A stretch of 64,000 nucleotides of DNA from Hanleya hanleyi (lineage: Eukaryota; Mollusca; Polyplacophora; Lepidopleurida; Hanleyidae): positions 62,001-126,000 of the forward strand of contig JAVTVY010037334.1 of assembly GCA_036873755.1 (NCBI GenBank), written 5' to 3'. Of the stretch, positions 48,401-61,132 are shown piece by piece. Both the position numbers and the translations under genes were made by a program. Positions within the stretch are counted from its first letter, which is position 1. Each line of letters starts with the position of its first letter. The notes under the pieces were generated by a model. That model did no database searches. It was not told where the DNA came from and worked only from the letters and a program-made list of their open reading frames with translations.

Positions 48401-51400
48401 GATTTTTCTGAATTCAGAAAATGTCCTCAAATTGAACAACATTCCCGAATTATGCAAGTTCCCGAACTGACTTGGCTTCTCCAACACAGCTTGTCCACAA
48501 CAGTCCTGACAATGAGCCCAACAAAATCATGCATAACATCCACGAAACATTACAATTGTTAATATGGATGTAACCTCATGAACTGGTGATTACTGACATT
48601 GCATTGGACAGCTTGGAGTTTGGGGGCATCCATGAAGTATGTATGTCCTGTTATTGTGGAGTGGGGTAAGCACACTGTGTAAAAAATGTACGCGAGGGGG
48701 GGGGGGGGGGTGGTCCATCCGCATGTATACTTGAGAGGAAAAAAATGATTGTCTAATAAACAGTGTGTACAATATTCCCGGTCATTTTGGTGTCAAACGA
48801 GATTCAATTAATAGTTTTTTTGAAGCAGGGGATACTGATCATTGTGAATCACTGGTCGTCGAGTTTATTAAATGATAAAATTGAAAACATGGAAAAAATT
48901 CCTCGAATGAAAGTGTGTTGGAACAATCTGGAATTCTGTGAAATCATTTATGAGTGGGGAACAACCACCATGGAACAACTTTAAAACATTGATGTTTGCC
49001 ATTAATATAATTAGTCCCAGGTAAACCCAGCAGATTTCAGAATAAAGTGAAATCAACTTCTCTTTTGGCATGTTTCCAAGAATGATTAGGCTCAGTTTTA
49101 TCAGGCTGTTTTCATGTCAAAAAGACAAATGAAAAAATCCTCAATTTTCCAATACCTGCCTGCATTTACCTTTCTAAAAAAAAAAAGAAAAAAGAAAAAA
49201 AAAACATTTTTAGCATATACATGCACTTGTTTTTTCTGTGTGGATTAATTGTTCATTTGCATATCGAAGCACCGCTGCCAACTGCTGGCGAAGAAAACTG
49301 ACACATTTTATTTGATCGTTGGGAGTTGCTGTGTGGCTGGTTCTGGTATTCACATCGGGGTATGATGTAGGGATATTTTTGTTGGCTCGAAACAGTTTGA
49401 CTTCCACCTTTTAATTGCAGTTGACAAAAGTATAGTCCTACTACCACACCTTTCAGTTAACATTTTATTTTTAATTAACACAATTTCGTAGTTGAGAAAG
49501 GGACGTATTTGAAATAATAAAAGATAATGGAACTTCAAAGGTGAAATGCAAAGATATTAATATTTTGCTTTTTAATTCTTTGTGAGTTAGTGAATGATTG
49601 GAATATCATCCCATATATTTATTTGGTTTTATTTTCCTAATAGCTTTATAAAAAATGCTCCAAAGTTGGTACATGTATCCGAAGGCGGGCCAATTTCAAC
49701 ATTGAAATCCTCATCGCTTATCGGCCTTTGTTTGGCGTTGTGTTGTGATTTCACACCAGATCACCTGGCTGAACATCAGTACTTATGTTCAGTCTTTGGA
49801 CGACTGCACTGACTTGGCGTTATAATCAAGGATAGATAGGTGATGATGCTTTGCAAATCCGAACTCAGCGGGGCTTGGGATACTAACTTCTTAAAAGCTC
49901 CTAGCAATCAAAATACTTCGAATCAACTGAAGCAAAGTAGATAGACCGATAATCCTATCACTTTTCAACCAGAACCTGTATAAAATAAAATAAAAGGAAT
50001 CTAAAAACCTTTGCATTTCACCTTTAATCCTGTAAATTAAACGTGCTGACGGAAACAATGGGGTGGGACCTACTTCGGTATCCTGGCTCAGCATATACGC
50101 ATACAAAATTGCAGTACATACATGAAGCATATGGGTGGGGGGGTAAACGCTGTTAAAAATTCCAGATTTAGCATAAATACTTAATGGATTCTCCTTTACT
50201 GAGAGTAATCAATTTCTTGTAGTCTTTTGTCCTGATAATGAGGAGTTAATTTGTCTACCATCTGTCTAATGTACAATCTATACATATGAAGATATTAATT
50301 TTAACTCCTGTACATCTGTCTACCTCCCATACATGTATGTATCACATTATAAATAATTAACATGTGACTTACAGCGAATTGCTAAGTTATTCCATGACAT
50401 CTGTGACCCCAGATGTATGCTATAGTTGCTACATGCAACCTGCTCGCAGTGAACTAAATAAATAAATGTGCGGTATGAGGTTACTGCTATAACTGTGGAG
50501 AGAAAAAAAAAACAATTGTGGAAATTAATTTAAAAGTAATTGTGTGGTGATTGTTTAATGTGGTGTTATACAAAATGCAATATTTCATTATTCTCTGTCG
50601 GTATATCGAACATGACTTGTCCTGTCTTACATCACATGAGCTTACATCATGCATGTACATGTGCAGTGTATAGATTATGAGGAATCGCACATTGACGGTC
50701 TAGGAGTTTGCGGTGTCTCAACAATAAATGAAACATTATAAATTCTCTATACGTACATATATCATGTGCAGATGCTTGCAATTTTAGTCTGATATGCACG
50801 ATTTAACAGCTTCATGGGTTTTATTTACAAGGTATTTTATAACTTGTTTCCCATCTAGATTTCAAATTACCACTACTTAGGTTCAAGGGTGTTTAGCTTT
50901 TTCTAACCTTCCCCAGTCTTTGTCATAAATAGGCCAGTGATTTATGATTTGACACAACACTGAATAGTTACATAGAGTTTGATGGGTTTTGTATACCAGT
51001 ATACTTTAGGTAATTGCAAAATTTATACCCGATAGAAATTGCCGCACAGGGTATTAAAAATTGAGGACTTTGGAATGAGTTACCATATTCAATACATTAT
51101 CTCTCGTCTGTGCTATTGTGCGTCAGTCAAATGAACTGGGCTGCATAAAATGTTCCAGTTAGAAATTTGACGGTAATGCAGCGTGAAAATATGTTGTGCT
51201 CTCTTTCATAACTTCATGAATGTATAGAGTTGGTTACTGTATGGGACTTCACTCTCCGCTGACTTTTCTTTGTTAAGCCAACAGACATGATACAGTTATA
51301 AAGTCAGTTATTTGATTTGAATGCGTTTAACGGTGCTCGTACATTATGACGTCATTGTGCTGTTGAGAGGCATGGTCTGGATTAATTGATTTGCCATGTT

Positions 51401-54400
51401 GAACACATCAGGCACGGGCCGATATCTCCGCGATGGCATATACAACATAAAGTTTTCCTGTTTACAGGCCTAGTCAGGAAAGTGGCAATTGGTTGACTCT
51501 GTTTGTCATGGGATAGGCCAAACACATTGATTTTTCTCCTGGCATTTTACCCATACACACACACACGTGGCTGCTGCGCGAGGCTATAGGAACAGTTTTG
51601 CACACCACGCTCCTTTGATTTAACTACCGCTTGCCGATACCCATGGGACCTTTGCATATCTATATAGGTGTCGTCATTGAGTGGACATAGCTGATAGTGT
51701 ACTAGCTACCCGGAATGGGACCTTCCTTTATTCTTCCATGTGTGTACGGTACAGGTCTATTGGCTGAGTGACCTGTCAAAGTTACAGCTAAGCTGTTTGT
51801 GGACCAGTTCTTCCCGGGATGGGATAAAGTAATGGGCACACGATGTAGTTCACAAGTGAAAATCTCGGAAACGGATACTCATGGAATCGGTCGTACAACA
51901 GAACCAGAGGCCGACATCTTCATTGTACGATCACAGTTGGATAACCAGTTTGTGAGGGAAAATCACGGATTCGTGGGAAGAGAAAGAAGCAATCGTTCAG
52001 AGGATAAAGATAAGAGGTCTATTGATGCGACGGAAAGACAAACAGGCAGTGGAGTGAGCGGGCATAATTCTGTTAACAGGCGTAAAGACAGTGTTACACG
52101 AAGAGATAGTGACTTAGTACAGAGGGAGGAATACACTCGTGTCAGGAGAGATAGTGGTTTTACAGTGAAACCAGATCAACCAAGGCAGCCTGATAAAAAA
52201 CAGAAGAAACCTACGAATAAGGAAGCTGATATAGATGTACCTGCATCAGAACCTGCCACTAGACAGGTACATCCAGAGACCAAACATGCCAATGGTCGAG
52301 TCGTCATTCAGCCAAAATCCAGTGTTGTTTTCTTTGTGGAATTGGATCCAGAATCTGTAAGGCCTGATAACGAACTGGGACGAGACGCTTCACCTCTAGA
52401 GTGCTCGGGATCCGAAACTCGGATAGCGCATCAAACCGCACGGCGTGCTAGAGCTAATAAATATGACCAGTTTGTACGACACACCCCGCCTTTGCCTTTG
52501 GATTGGTCAGAATCCAAATCTGGGATAAATACTGGGCCAAACAAACCACCTGGGAGATCTAATAACCAACTTGTGCGACGCACTCCACCTTTACCTTTGG
52601 AGAGCTCAGAATCCGAAGCGGGGATAAATACTGAGCCAAACAAACCGCGGGTTAGACCTAATAACCAGTTTGTGCGACACTCCCCACCTTTACCCGATTT
52701 GGAATGGTCAGAATCCGAACCTCGTATAATCACTAATCCAAATACGCATCATGTGAGACCAGCTAAGAGAGATAGTTGGCAAGACACGTTTATTTTGTCA
52801 CCGGAATCGACTTCTTCCTCTCTGGGCATTTGTAAGTACATGCTTATCACAAGAGTTTATTACCCGTGGCAAATCCCAATCGTCCCGTAAATACGTCCAC
52901 CATTGTCTGAGATATTGTGATGAAAAGAAGGACATGCTCCAGTATGTTTGTGTTTATTTTGAGCTATCACTCAGTCGGGGGTATTAACTTTTAACTGGTT
53001 GATCGCTTTAACTGGTTGATTGCTTTATGTGCCATAAACTGTAACGCATATGGGGTCAGTAATTATCCCTGCATTCAGAGTCATCGAAGTACGGAACAGC
53101 GCACCCAGTCATTTACCCACTATACTGTATGCATGTGGGATACGTTATTAAATATTAACGGACATCTTGTGTACAATATGTACCACAGTCGGGCAGCTTG
53201 AGTACATGCATGAATGGTATATTGAGGAATGGGTGTAGGTTGTAGCCATGGTCTTTCACGTACGTGTCTTGCTATATTGAACTTTTGTGTATTGACTATT
53301 CTTTTGTCAGTAGACATTCTTAAAGAGTGTATAAAATCTTGCTGGATTGAAATTGAAATTCAATTAACTGAGTGTTATTTTGTGTGTTTGTGAGAATTAT
53401 TAGATAACTCTTCATTTTATTACTATACTATATATGGAACAGTTTGTATGGAGCACTTGTACATCATGACTGTATTAACCATGTTACATGTTCTTCAAAA
53501 ATATTATTTATTTGTGACAGACATATATAGATGTACATTGGGAGTCACTCAGTTTGCTGTCTCTGTATTGTATGTAGGCTTAAGTGTATTACCATTAGAA
53601 TGTACGCACTACTGTAAAGTTAATCTGTTTAGGTTTGCTAATTGATTTCTTTGCGTGATCTTTCAGCTCTGGCTATATCAGGCAGCAGTTCGTCGTCAGG
53701 CCCCGCCAAATCCTCATCCTCACCTGCCAAACCTCCACCCGCCATCTCACCCAGAAAGAAATCCAGACCGTGAGTACATGTATATCGCCGTCAATAATTG
53801 AAACACCTCTCTCGACTGGTACACGGAGCAGAGAGAAAAAGGCATCCTTAGATACTGACTGTTTATTGGAAACTTGGACACAGATAACGAAACAGTTGTC
53901 ATGGAGGCTGTGACGGCGTATGCCCTTCGAATCAATATTGACTCTGATCTTGTAACAATACAGATATTATCGCTTGTCTCCCGTTCACTCACAACTCCTT
54001 TCAGATGTCTATAAAAATGTTGGCACAGCCTTTGTGATTTGACTGGCTATTACAGTCATCACAGTACATAGTTCACCAGGGTAGATGGCATTTACATGTC
54101 TGATCTGCTATGACATGGTGGATTCTGTGACATGATGGATTGGCCCATTTGACTAATTGACCAAGACATATCACATAAAAAAGATTTAGATTAAATAGCA
54201 TTGAGGGGAGGTAACTTAGGCCAGTGTTTACCCATTTTGTTCCTGTACACACAAGCACACACGCAGACACTTCAATTTAATCATGTAATGATATCCGGTG
54301 TTGCCGCGGGTCGACGATTTCACACCACTAGAGCCCGGAATGGTGTACAGTGTCATTATATCGATATGTGTTTTGTGGGGTTTTATAGGGGCTTGCTGAG

Positions 54401-57400
54401 TCAAGGAAGCACTGAACGACCTCCGCCACCCGTTTCCGCATCGACAAAGTCGGTGGTGACCTCAGAGAACCCCGAGGACTGGGAGCCATTCCGTGACGCT
54501 GAGGCTGCCCTGAGGGAGGCCCAGAAATGTATGACACAGCAGGACTGGTAATTACCATTTTATATGTACATATAGACCACACCTTGGTCTGTATCTGGTT
54601 AAGATATTGCTTTGGCAATAAATGGCGGTAATAGAAATACATGTAGTCTGAAACCAACAGTGGACACATAAGCCTATCCTGTCAAGTATGATCCAAAGGT
54701 CAAACAGACAGAAATTGATATAATGTTTCAGATTCCTAACTTCTCCACATAAACACAATTTAATGCATGAGTTTTCGACCCTCTGGCATGTCTGGCTGGG
54801 GTCCTTAACAAGTGAACAGAAAATTAATTGAATTGATAATATGGATGAACAATTTCAAACTGCTTTCTGTTCACTTCATAAAGGCTTTGAAGTACATATA
54901 CATGGGAAAGCTCAGAGTTTGTAGTATTAAAGAGAGAAACAGTTTCAAAACTTGTCACTTATATACTTATATAGTATTTTCTTTATTTTTTCTGTTTTAT
55001 AAATCTTTTTTGTTTGTATTCATAGTATTACTATTTCTCTCACACATGCTCTTTCATAAGATTGAGTACCAATAAGAAAAACTGAATTTTTTTCTTATTA
55101 GTTGATTTTCAGTCATGTGGTAGTGTAACAAGATATACATTCATTCACCTTACAACGCTCTTAAGCTACCTGAAATCCATAAAATGGTCTTCCAGTTATC
55201 AGATTAGTATCAATAATTAATTATGGTAGCACTAATTAATGGAATTATTGGCGTGTACATATGGAATCTGTTGTATAATTGATTGGTTTGTACTTACAGG
55301 GAGACCAAGTGTAATGGTATAAACATAGTGAGACGACTGGCCCTCTACCATCCTGATGTCCTTATAGCTCAACTCCATTCCACAGTTATAGCTCTCATTG
55401 CAGAGGTCAGTTCATATGATATGCAGTAAAAGTTGTCTTAATTGGCATCTGAATTAACCCACCAACCTGTATTCTGACGGTTGAATGTCATGGTACCAAT
55501 GTTTTCATTCCTATTCTTCTATATTGATCATATTATGACCAGGTGTATAGATGTGGTGTTAATGGATTGCCAAATTGTCTACTTGTATATTACAGTTCAC
55601 TAAATTTGAAATGGTAATATATTTCAAACATGGGCTTTCAAACAAGATTTAGTATTAAAACATTTGTCTAAAAATTTCCTATTTTCTTATGCTGATGAGA
55701 GGTAAACATGGAACTTCTTTTCTACCAGTACAGTTGTATCAATATGGTACAGAGAGGGTTAATTAAAGATGTTGGGAGACATATAAGTGAAATCATTTGC
55801 AGGAAGAAAACTTCCTTTTTAGCTCGCCGTATACGAAGTAGGCGAGGTATTGGGAGAGAGAGGGGGAAAGTGTTGGTGTCGGTGTCGGTGTCGGTGTTGG
55901 TGTCCGGTTAGACTTTTATGTTTAGGCTGAACTTAGAAAGTTTTGTGGGTTAATCTTTTCTGTTTAGGCTGGACTTAGAATAATTTTGACTTCTTATATG
56001 GCATGAGATGCAGTGTACATTGTATACAGTCATACATACCAAATCACATACAGTATATTCCTTTATGGTATTTACTAATAGTTTTTGACATTATTTTATT
56101 TCAGAAGTACAATATCAAAATAACTGGCGGGGGAATCCCGTAGTACCGAACCCCTGTTAGTTTTTAATTTCGTGTCGCCTTAAATGAAGGACGCCATTTC
56201 CTAAAATTTTATCAAATTCTCGTTGACCCTGAAGCTTTTGTACAACCATATCTGTGTCCACACATTTAACTTACTATATTAATTAAAAGTGAGTTTGAAT
56301 CAGTTTGTGAGCTCAGTCTTTACCCGTGCACATTATTATGGAGCATTACAGTATGATTGGACACAGTTGTCATTGCGTTCTTTTATTTGCATACAAATGT
56401 GAAGGTTTACCACAGTGCAAGTGTCCCATTGCCTGTTGGAAATGATAGATTTAGTCCTACTATTGCACTGTTATTAGCTTTGTTTGTTCACATATCATCA
56501 CACAAAGTTACACCAAGAACGTGCTCAAAATTGCACACCTATTGTTCCTAACTACATGTATACATGAACATGTATTCATCACATCTATGCAATGGGATGT
56601 GTAGGCTTACTTTTGGAAAAAATGTAATCTTTGTTGGTAGTTATATAATATAGTTCCTCCTTCAATCCAACCTCAATATCACTAAATATAGAAATCATAT
56701 TTCTTAATAAATTTATTATTTTAAATGATGTGCATTGCCAATGATGTGCAACCTCAAATGATGTGCCATCCTTAAGGGCTCGATCTTTTTGCGAAGCTGC
56801 ATATATCTCTTATATGTGATACTAACCTATTAGGTAGGAGATGCAGTGTACATCAATTGTAGGTTTATACTTGGTGTAAGAATTACGCACAAGACAGGGC
56901 CTACAATAGCCTGTCTGAGCTCAACAATGCGTCTAGACGTGACCCTTTTCAGCTGCACAAAAGCCTCAACAAAAGCCTCAACAATGCGTTCTTACACCGA
57001 TCTGTTACATATACACAAACACGTCAAATCAACTACAATATATTCCTTTATAGTAATTACGGTACTAATAGTTTAATGACATTATTTCATTTCAGAAGTA
57101 CAATATTAAATATTAACCCCTGGTGGTTTGGAATTTTGTGTCGCCTTTAATGAAGAACACCATTTCCTTCAATTTTGGTATCGAATCCCATTCCTCATCA
57201 TGATTTAACCTCAAGCTTTTGCACGAACCATATTTGTCCAGGCATTTCACACCCACATCTCAGACAAAATTTCAATTGTACATGTATTCATAATGACATG
57301 TATAAGCTTACTTTTGGAAAAAAATGTAATCTTTATTTCAAGTTTTATAATATAGTTCATGTTTCAATCCAACTTCAGCATCACTGACGAAGAAGTCAAA

Positions 57401-60400
57401 TTTTTATTGCAATATGTATTGTCATTGCCAGTGATGTGCAACCTGAAGGGCTCGATCTTTATGTGAAGCTGCATGTTATTGAATACGGTAATTTCCCTAT
57501 TAATTCGCGATGTAGTGATGAAACTCACCACTCCAAAAATTGGCTACTTTCGAATTATTTGTTGAGCCAATTCTAGAAAAACGCGAGTGTTCGAATTAAA
57601 TGTCGCGCCAACTTTCACGGAGAATCCAAAATGGCGGACCGCTTCGCCGTGGTCGTAGTGATCGTATTTATTAACGTGTATTAACTTTGAGATCTCACCA
57701 TAGTTTCCATAAAATGCAGTGTATGATGTCAGAAAATCTCCTCTATCCTGATAAAGGCGTCTAATTTTATTCGAGGAAGTCAAGCATATTTATCGAGTGA
57801 CAAGTTCAGCACGATCATGCAGATTTTTGAGCTGACGTCCGTAAATTCGCGTCCATAGTAACATCGTAAAAGTAGGCCAAAACATTGAACGTATTCCTTC
57901 CTTTTGTTCAGTATTAGCTATGATCTATATTATGAAACCTAACTGACATGGAATTGAATGAATATTCTATATATATAAAACTATACACATAATAGAGTAT
58001 TCCATGTTCGAGTCGTTCGGTATGTCGACGTTGTTGTTGTGAACCCTGAAAATGAACCAACGGCAAATTTATGTAGGATTATATCACGAAGTTTTAGACA
58101 GATTAGCGGACTGTCATAGACTTTTTGGTCTTCATTGTGCATGATTTTACACACACCATCCAGGACTTGAATAAATATCCCGGACCTATGACACGAAATT
58201 AATGTAGAATTAACGGCGGATTGTACAAGAGAACCGAGTGTCAGTCGGCAATACACGTTTCGATTTGTTTGTTTCAAGTATGAGAATATCTATTACGGTA
58301 CCGATACTGTAACAGTTTACTAAAAGTATAGGTCGAAGTATGATATCGTTCTGAATATTAATTAAATACTGTTATGTTCTCATCTCCGAAACTTTACCTA
58401 ATGCCATTTAAATGTTTGGAATAGCGAGCAGCGATGTTTTGATTCTTAGTGTAAAAATGCGCGGTGTAATTCCAAAGAATTTTTGATTGCTGGAATTTTG
58501 GTAAGTTCGTGGGTATTCATAAGAAATATTTTCATTCACAATAAAATATTTAACAAAACCGGAAAGATTTAGTCTTTATGATAACCGTATTTGAACAAAA
58601 CAGAGCACATGCAGAGATGATTGTTGTCGGCGCTTCACATCGCGAAATTTGTTTGTGTCCCCTTGTGGGAAAACTGACGTTTGTCAACTGTGTGATTTCC
58701 TGTCTATGTTTCATTAAACGATAGGTGTATTTTGTTAAACTTTTTCATTTTAAGTTTATCTAATTATTTAAATAAGCAGGTGTGTTTTGCCTTATGGCCA
58801 GTGTCACAGTTATTGAATTTGGTGTTATATAAGCTCAACTGAATCACAAACTCAGTATTACATATTTCTCAGACCCTAAAACACCGCCAAGTAAAATTTT
58901 ATATGAGAAGTCACAATGGCTGCTGTGCCTGTTCCATCAACATATTCATTTGACTCTGTGGTTCGTGGATATCACGTTTACCGCTTCTTCTGGAACAGAC
59001 CTTTCGCGGGAGAAAAGCTGCAGCTAGATATTGACATGGATTGTCCAGCTTCCAAGGACTTGCATGCTGTCGCCGTTAAGAAGAAGAATAAAACCGTTGG
59101 ACATGTTCCTGCAGATATCTCGAAGATCGTGAAGTATTTCTTGATTTATGGAGGAGAGGCAGAATGCATCATCCGTGGCAAACGTGTACGCTCCAAACTA
59201 CCAATAGGTGGACTAGAAGTACCCTGTACCTACGTCTTCTCACACAGTGACGAGCGCTTGAAGAAGAAACTGAAAAAGAGACTGAGCAAAGTGAAGAAGA
59301 CCTGGTAAAGCCGACATCAAATCGTCACCACTCACTCGAGCCTGTTGCCCGCTGTTCAGTTGTTCGTATTCCACATAAACTGCATGGTAATTTCAATAAT
59401 ATCACTTGATTGAAAGTTCCCGTTTCACAATGTATGACTGCCGACTCAAAATCAAGTCATTCAACAGTGCTTAATTCTTGAAAAGGAAACTTTTACCTGC
59501 ATCCGATCGTCTTTCTGATTTGAGATTTGGCCCGACTGCAGCTTTTCTATAATTTATAAATATACACTCAGTAAATATAACCGGATCCACTTCAGAGAAT
59601 ATACAGAAATCTACATCTCAATTAACTGGTAAATTAGACCGATCTATGTAAGTTGTGATTGTATTCTGGTCGAAGAATCATGGAGAAAAAATCTACCAAA
59701 TGTACAATCCCGTTTCTCAACGGTTTAGTGAAATTAATTCAGCCTTTCAGAGAATCTAGTTGAGGAAAGTTATAAAATATATCCATATGCTCAATATCAT
59801 GATGCTTTTGTCCGTGCAGTACTGAGAACCATATGTGGATGGATTTATTCCATTTTTCTAAAAAAAAATCTAAACAACACTAATATCGAAATTACAACCG
59901 CGGCATGCGATTGTTGATTCCAGGTCAGATCGATAGCCGGCTTCATCTGAAAATATATTAGCATAAAATGTATTCTATTTAATCACCAACGTATAAAAGT
60001 TAAAGGGGGCATGAATTAATGAGGGACGATGAACCACCGTAAAGACTTCAACAGAAAAGGAGCGCCATGAAAATTTCCTTAGACCGTGTCACGTCGATCA
60101 CCGTTGTCGGTGATTTTTATGTTCCGTTCAAACATAATTCATTCGCATGCAGTTCTGCCTTCTCGGAAAATATTCACCGTGTTTTTCAAATAAAGGAATG
60201 CTGGTTTAAAGAAAGATATTTGATATACGAACGGCTGGAAGCTGAAGAATGATTCAATAGCGGGCCGTGTGCAGACACTCGACCACGTATATATTTTTTC
60301 CCGACTGCGGCGAAACGCGATCAAGTTAGGATAAAATTACAGGACTGCGGAGTTAATTGAATCAATTTTATTCCTTATAGACTGTAAGTAATAGTAATTC

Positions 60401-61099
60401 AGTCTGATTATATTGTACCATTCCCTGTTGTTTCTCTGCGCTTACAAATAATAGCATACGCCGATATACTATACGAGATTCTAGTAACACATTCACTTTA
60501 CTTTCATCGACACGAACTCCGTGGCGAAAACGGGAGTGTTCGAATTTATTGTTTCACGGATATTGAAAATGCTCCCGTGTTCGTTTTATTAGGATGGACA
60601 AAATCACGACAGCGGAAAAATCGGCCGTTTTCGAATTAAGTTTGGAAGGTGAATTAATAGGGAAATTACCGTACCCAAAAGGCGAGCTGCCGGGTTACAC
60701 ATAACCCTTGTTATTGTTATGGACAATGTATTAATGTGTTATGGTGTTTAGACACATTTTACATGTATAAAAACAAAAGATTTTTATTAAGTAGTATACA
60801 GTCAGTGTATCACACACCAGAAACCTCCCATTCCAAAAAATATAAATTAATTTTATCAGTTCAAAAACCATGTGTTAAACACATTACTCTTTTTATGGAG
60901 TTTCTGAAACAGGTGTTTTGTGTTTGACAGGTGAAGAATTTGAGATCACAGGTATCGAGGCTGGCAGTCGTCTGTTTTGGGGACATGTTTGAACACCTCA
61001 AGAAAAACATCGATTCTGTGAGTAACCACTATCGTATCTAATTAGATGACTTCAAGCAAATCATGATCCTATATACTATTCACAAAAGTCTGTCTGTCC

Positions 61100-61132
<33 letters not shown>

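Larger units (their letters stand above)
47538..51787. other. TOGARAM1: TOGARAM1 intron 11, first part
   Basis: Contains one MITE fragment, poly-C/poly-G tracts (48247-48262, 48694-48710) and a poly-A tract (49180-49204). No gene is supported up to the alternative exon at 51.8 kb. The last 450 bp are less AT-rich and may be the alternative promoter. Confidence 0.6.
57484..60673. mobile_element. 3.2-kb terminal-inverted-repeat element carrying a HIRAN-like gene
   Basis: Perfect 23-bp inverted ends: the left end begins TACGGTAATTTCCCTATTAA (57484-57506) and its reverse complement is at 60651-60673. Similarity to the MITEs in this window continues inward on both sides: a CACCACTCCAAAA block after the left end, and repeated TTCGAATTAA-like blocks before the right end. 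TA at each outer edge may be the target duplication, as in Tc1/mariner-type insertions. Inside is one intact intronless gene (58916-59308) with a TATA box; I see no transposase frame. A direct repeat (AACG-S-GAGTGTTCGAATT, at about 57580 and 60528) brackets the cargo. It could be a non-autonomous element that captured a gene, or a MITE split by a later gene insertion. It lies in the TOGARAM1 intron between exons 14 and 15. Confidence 0.8.
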
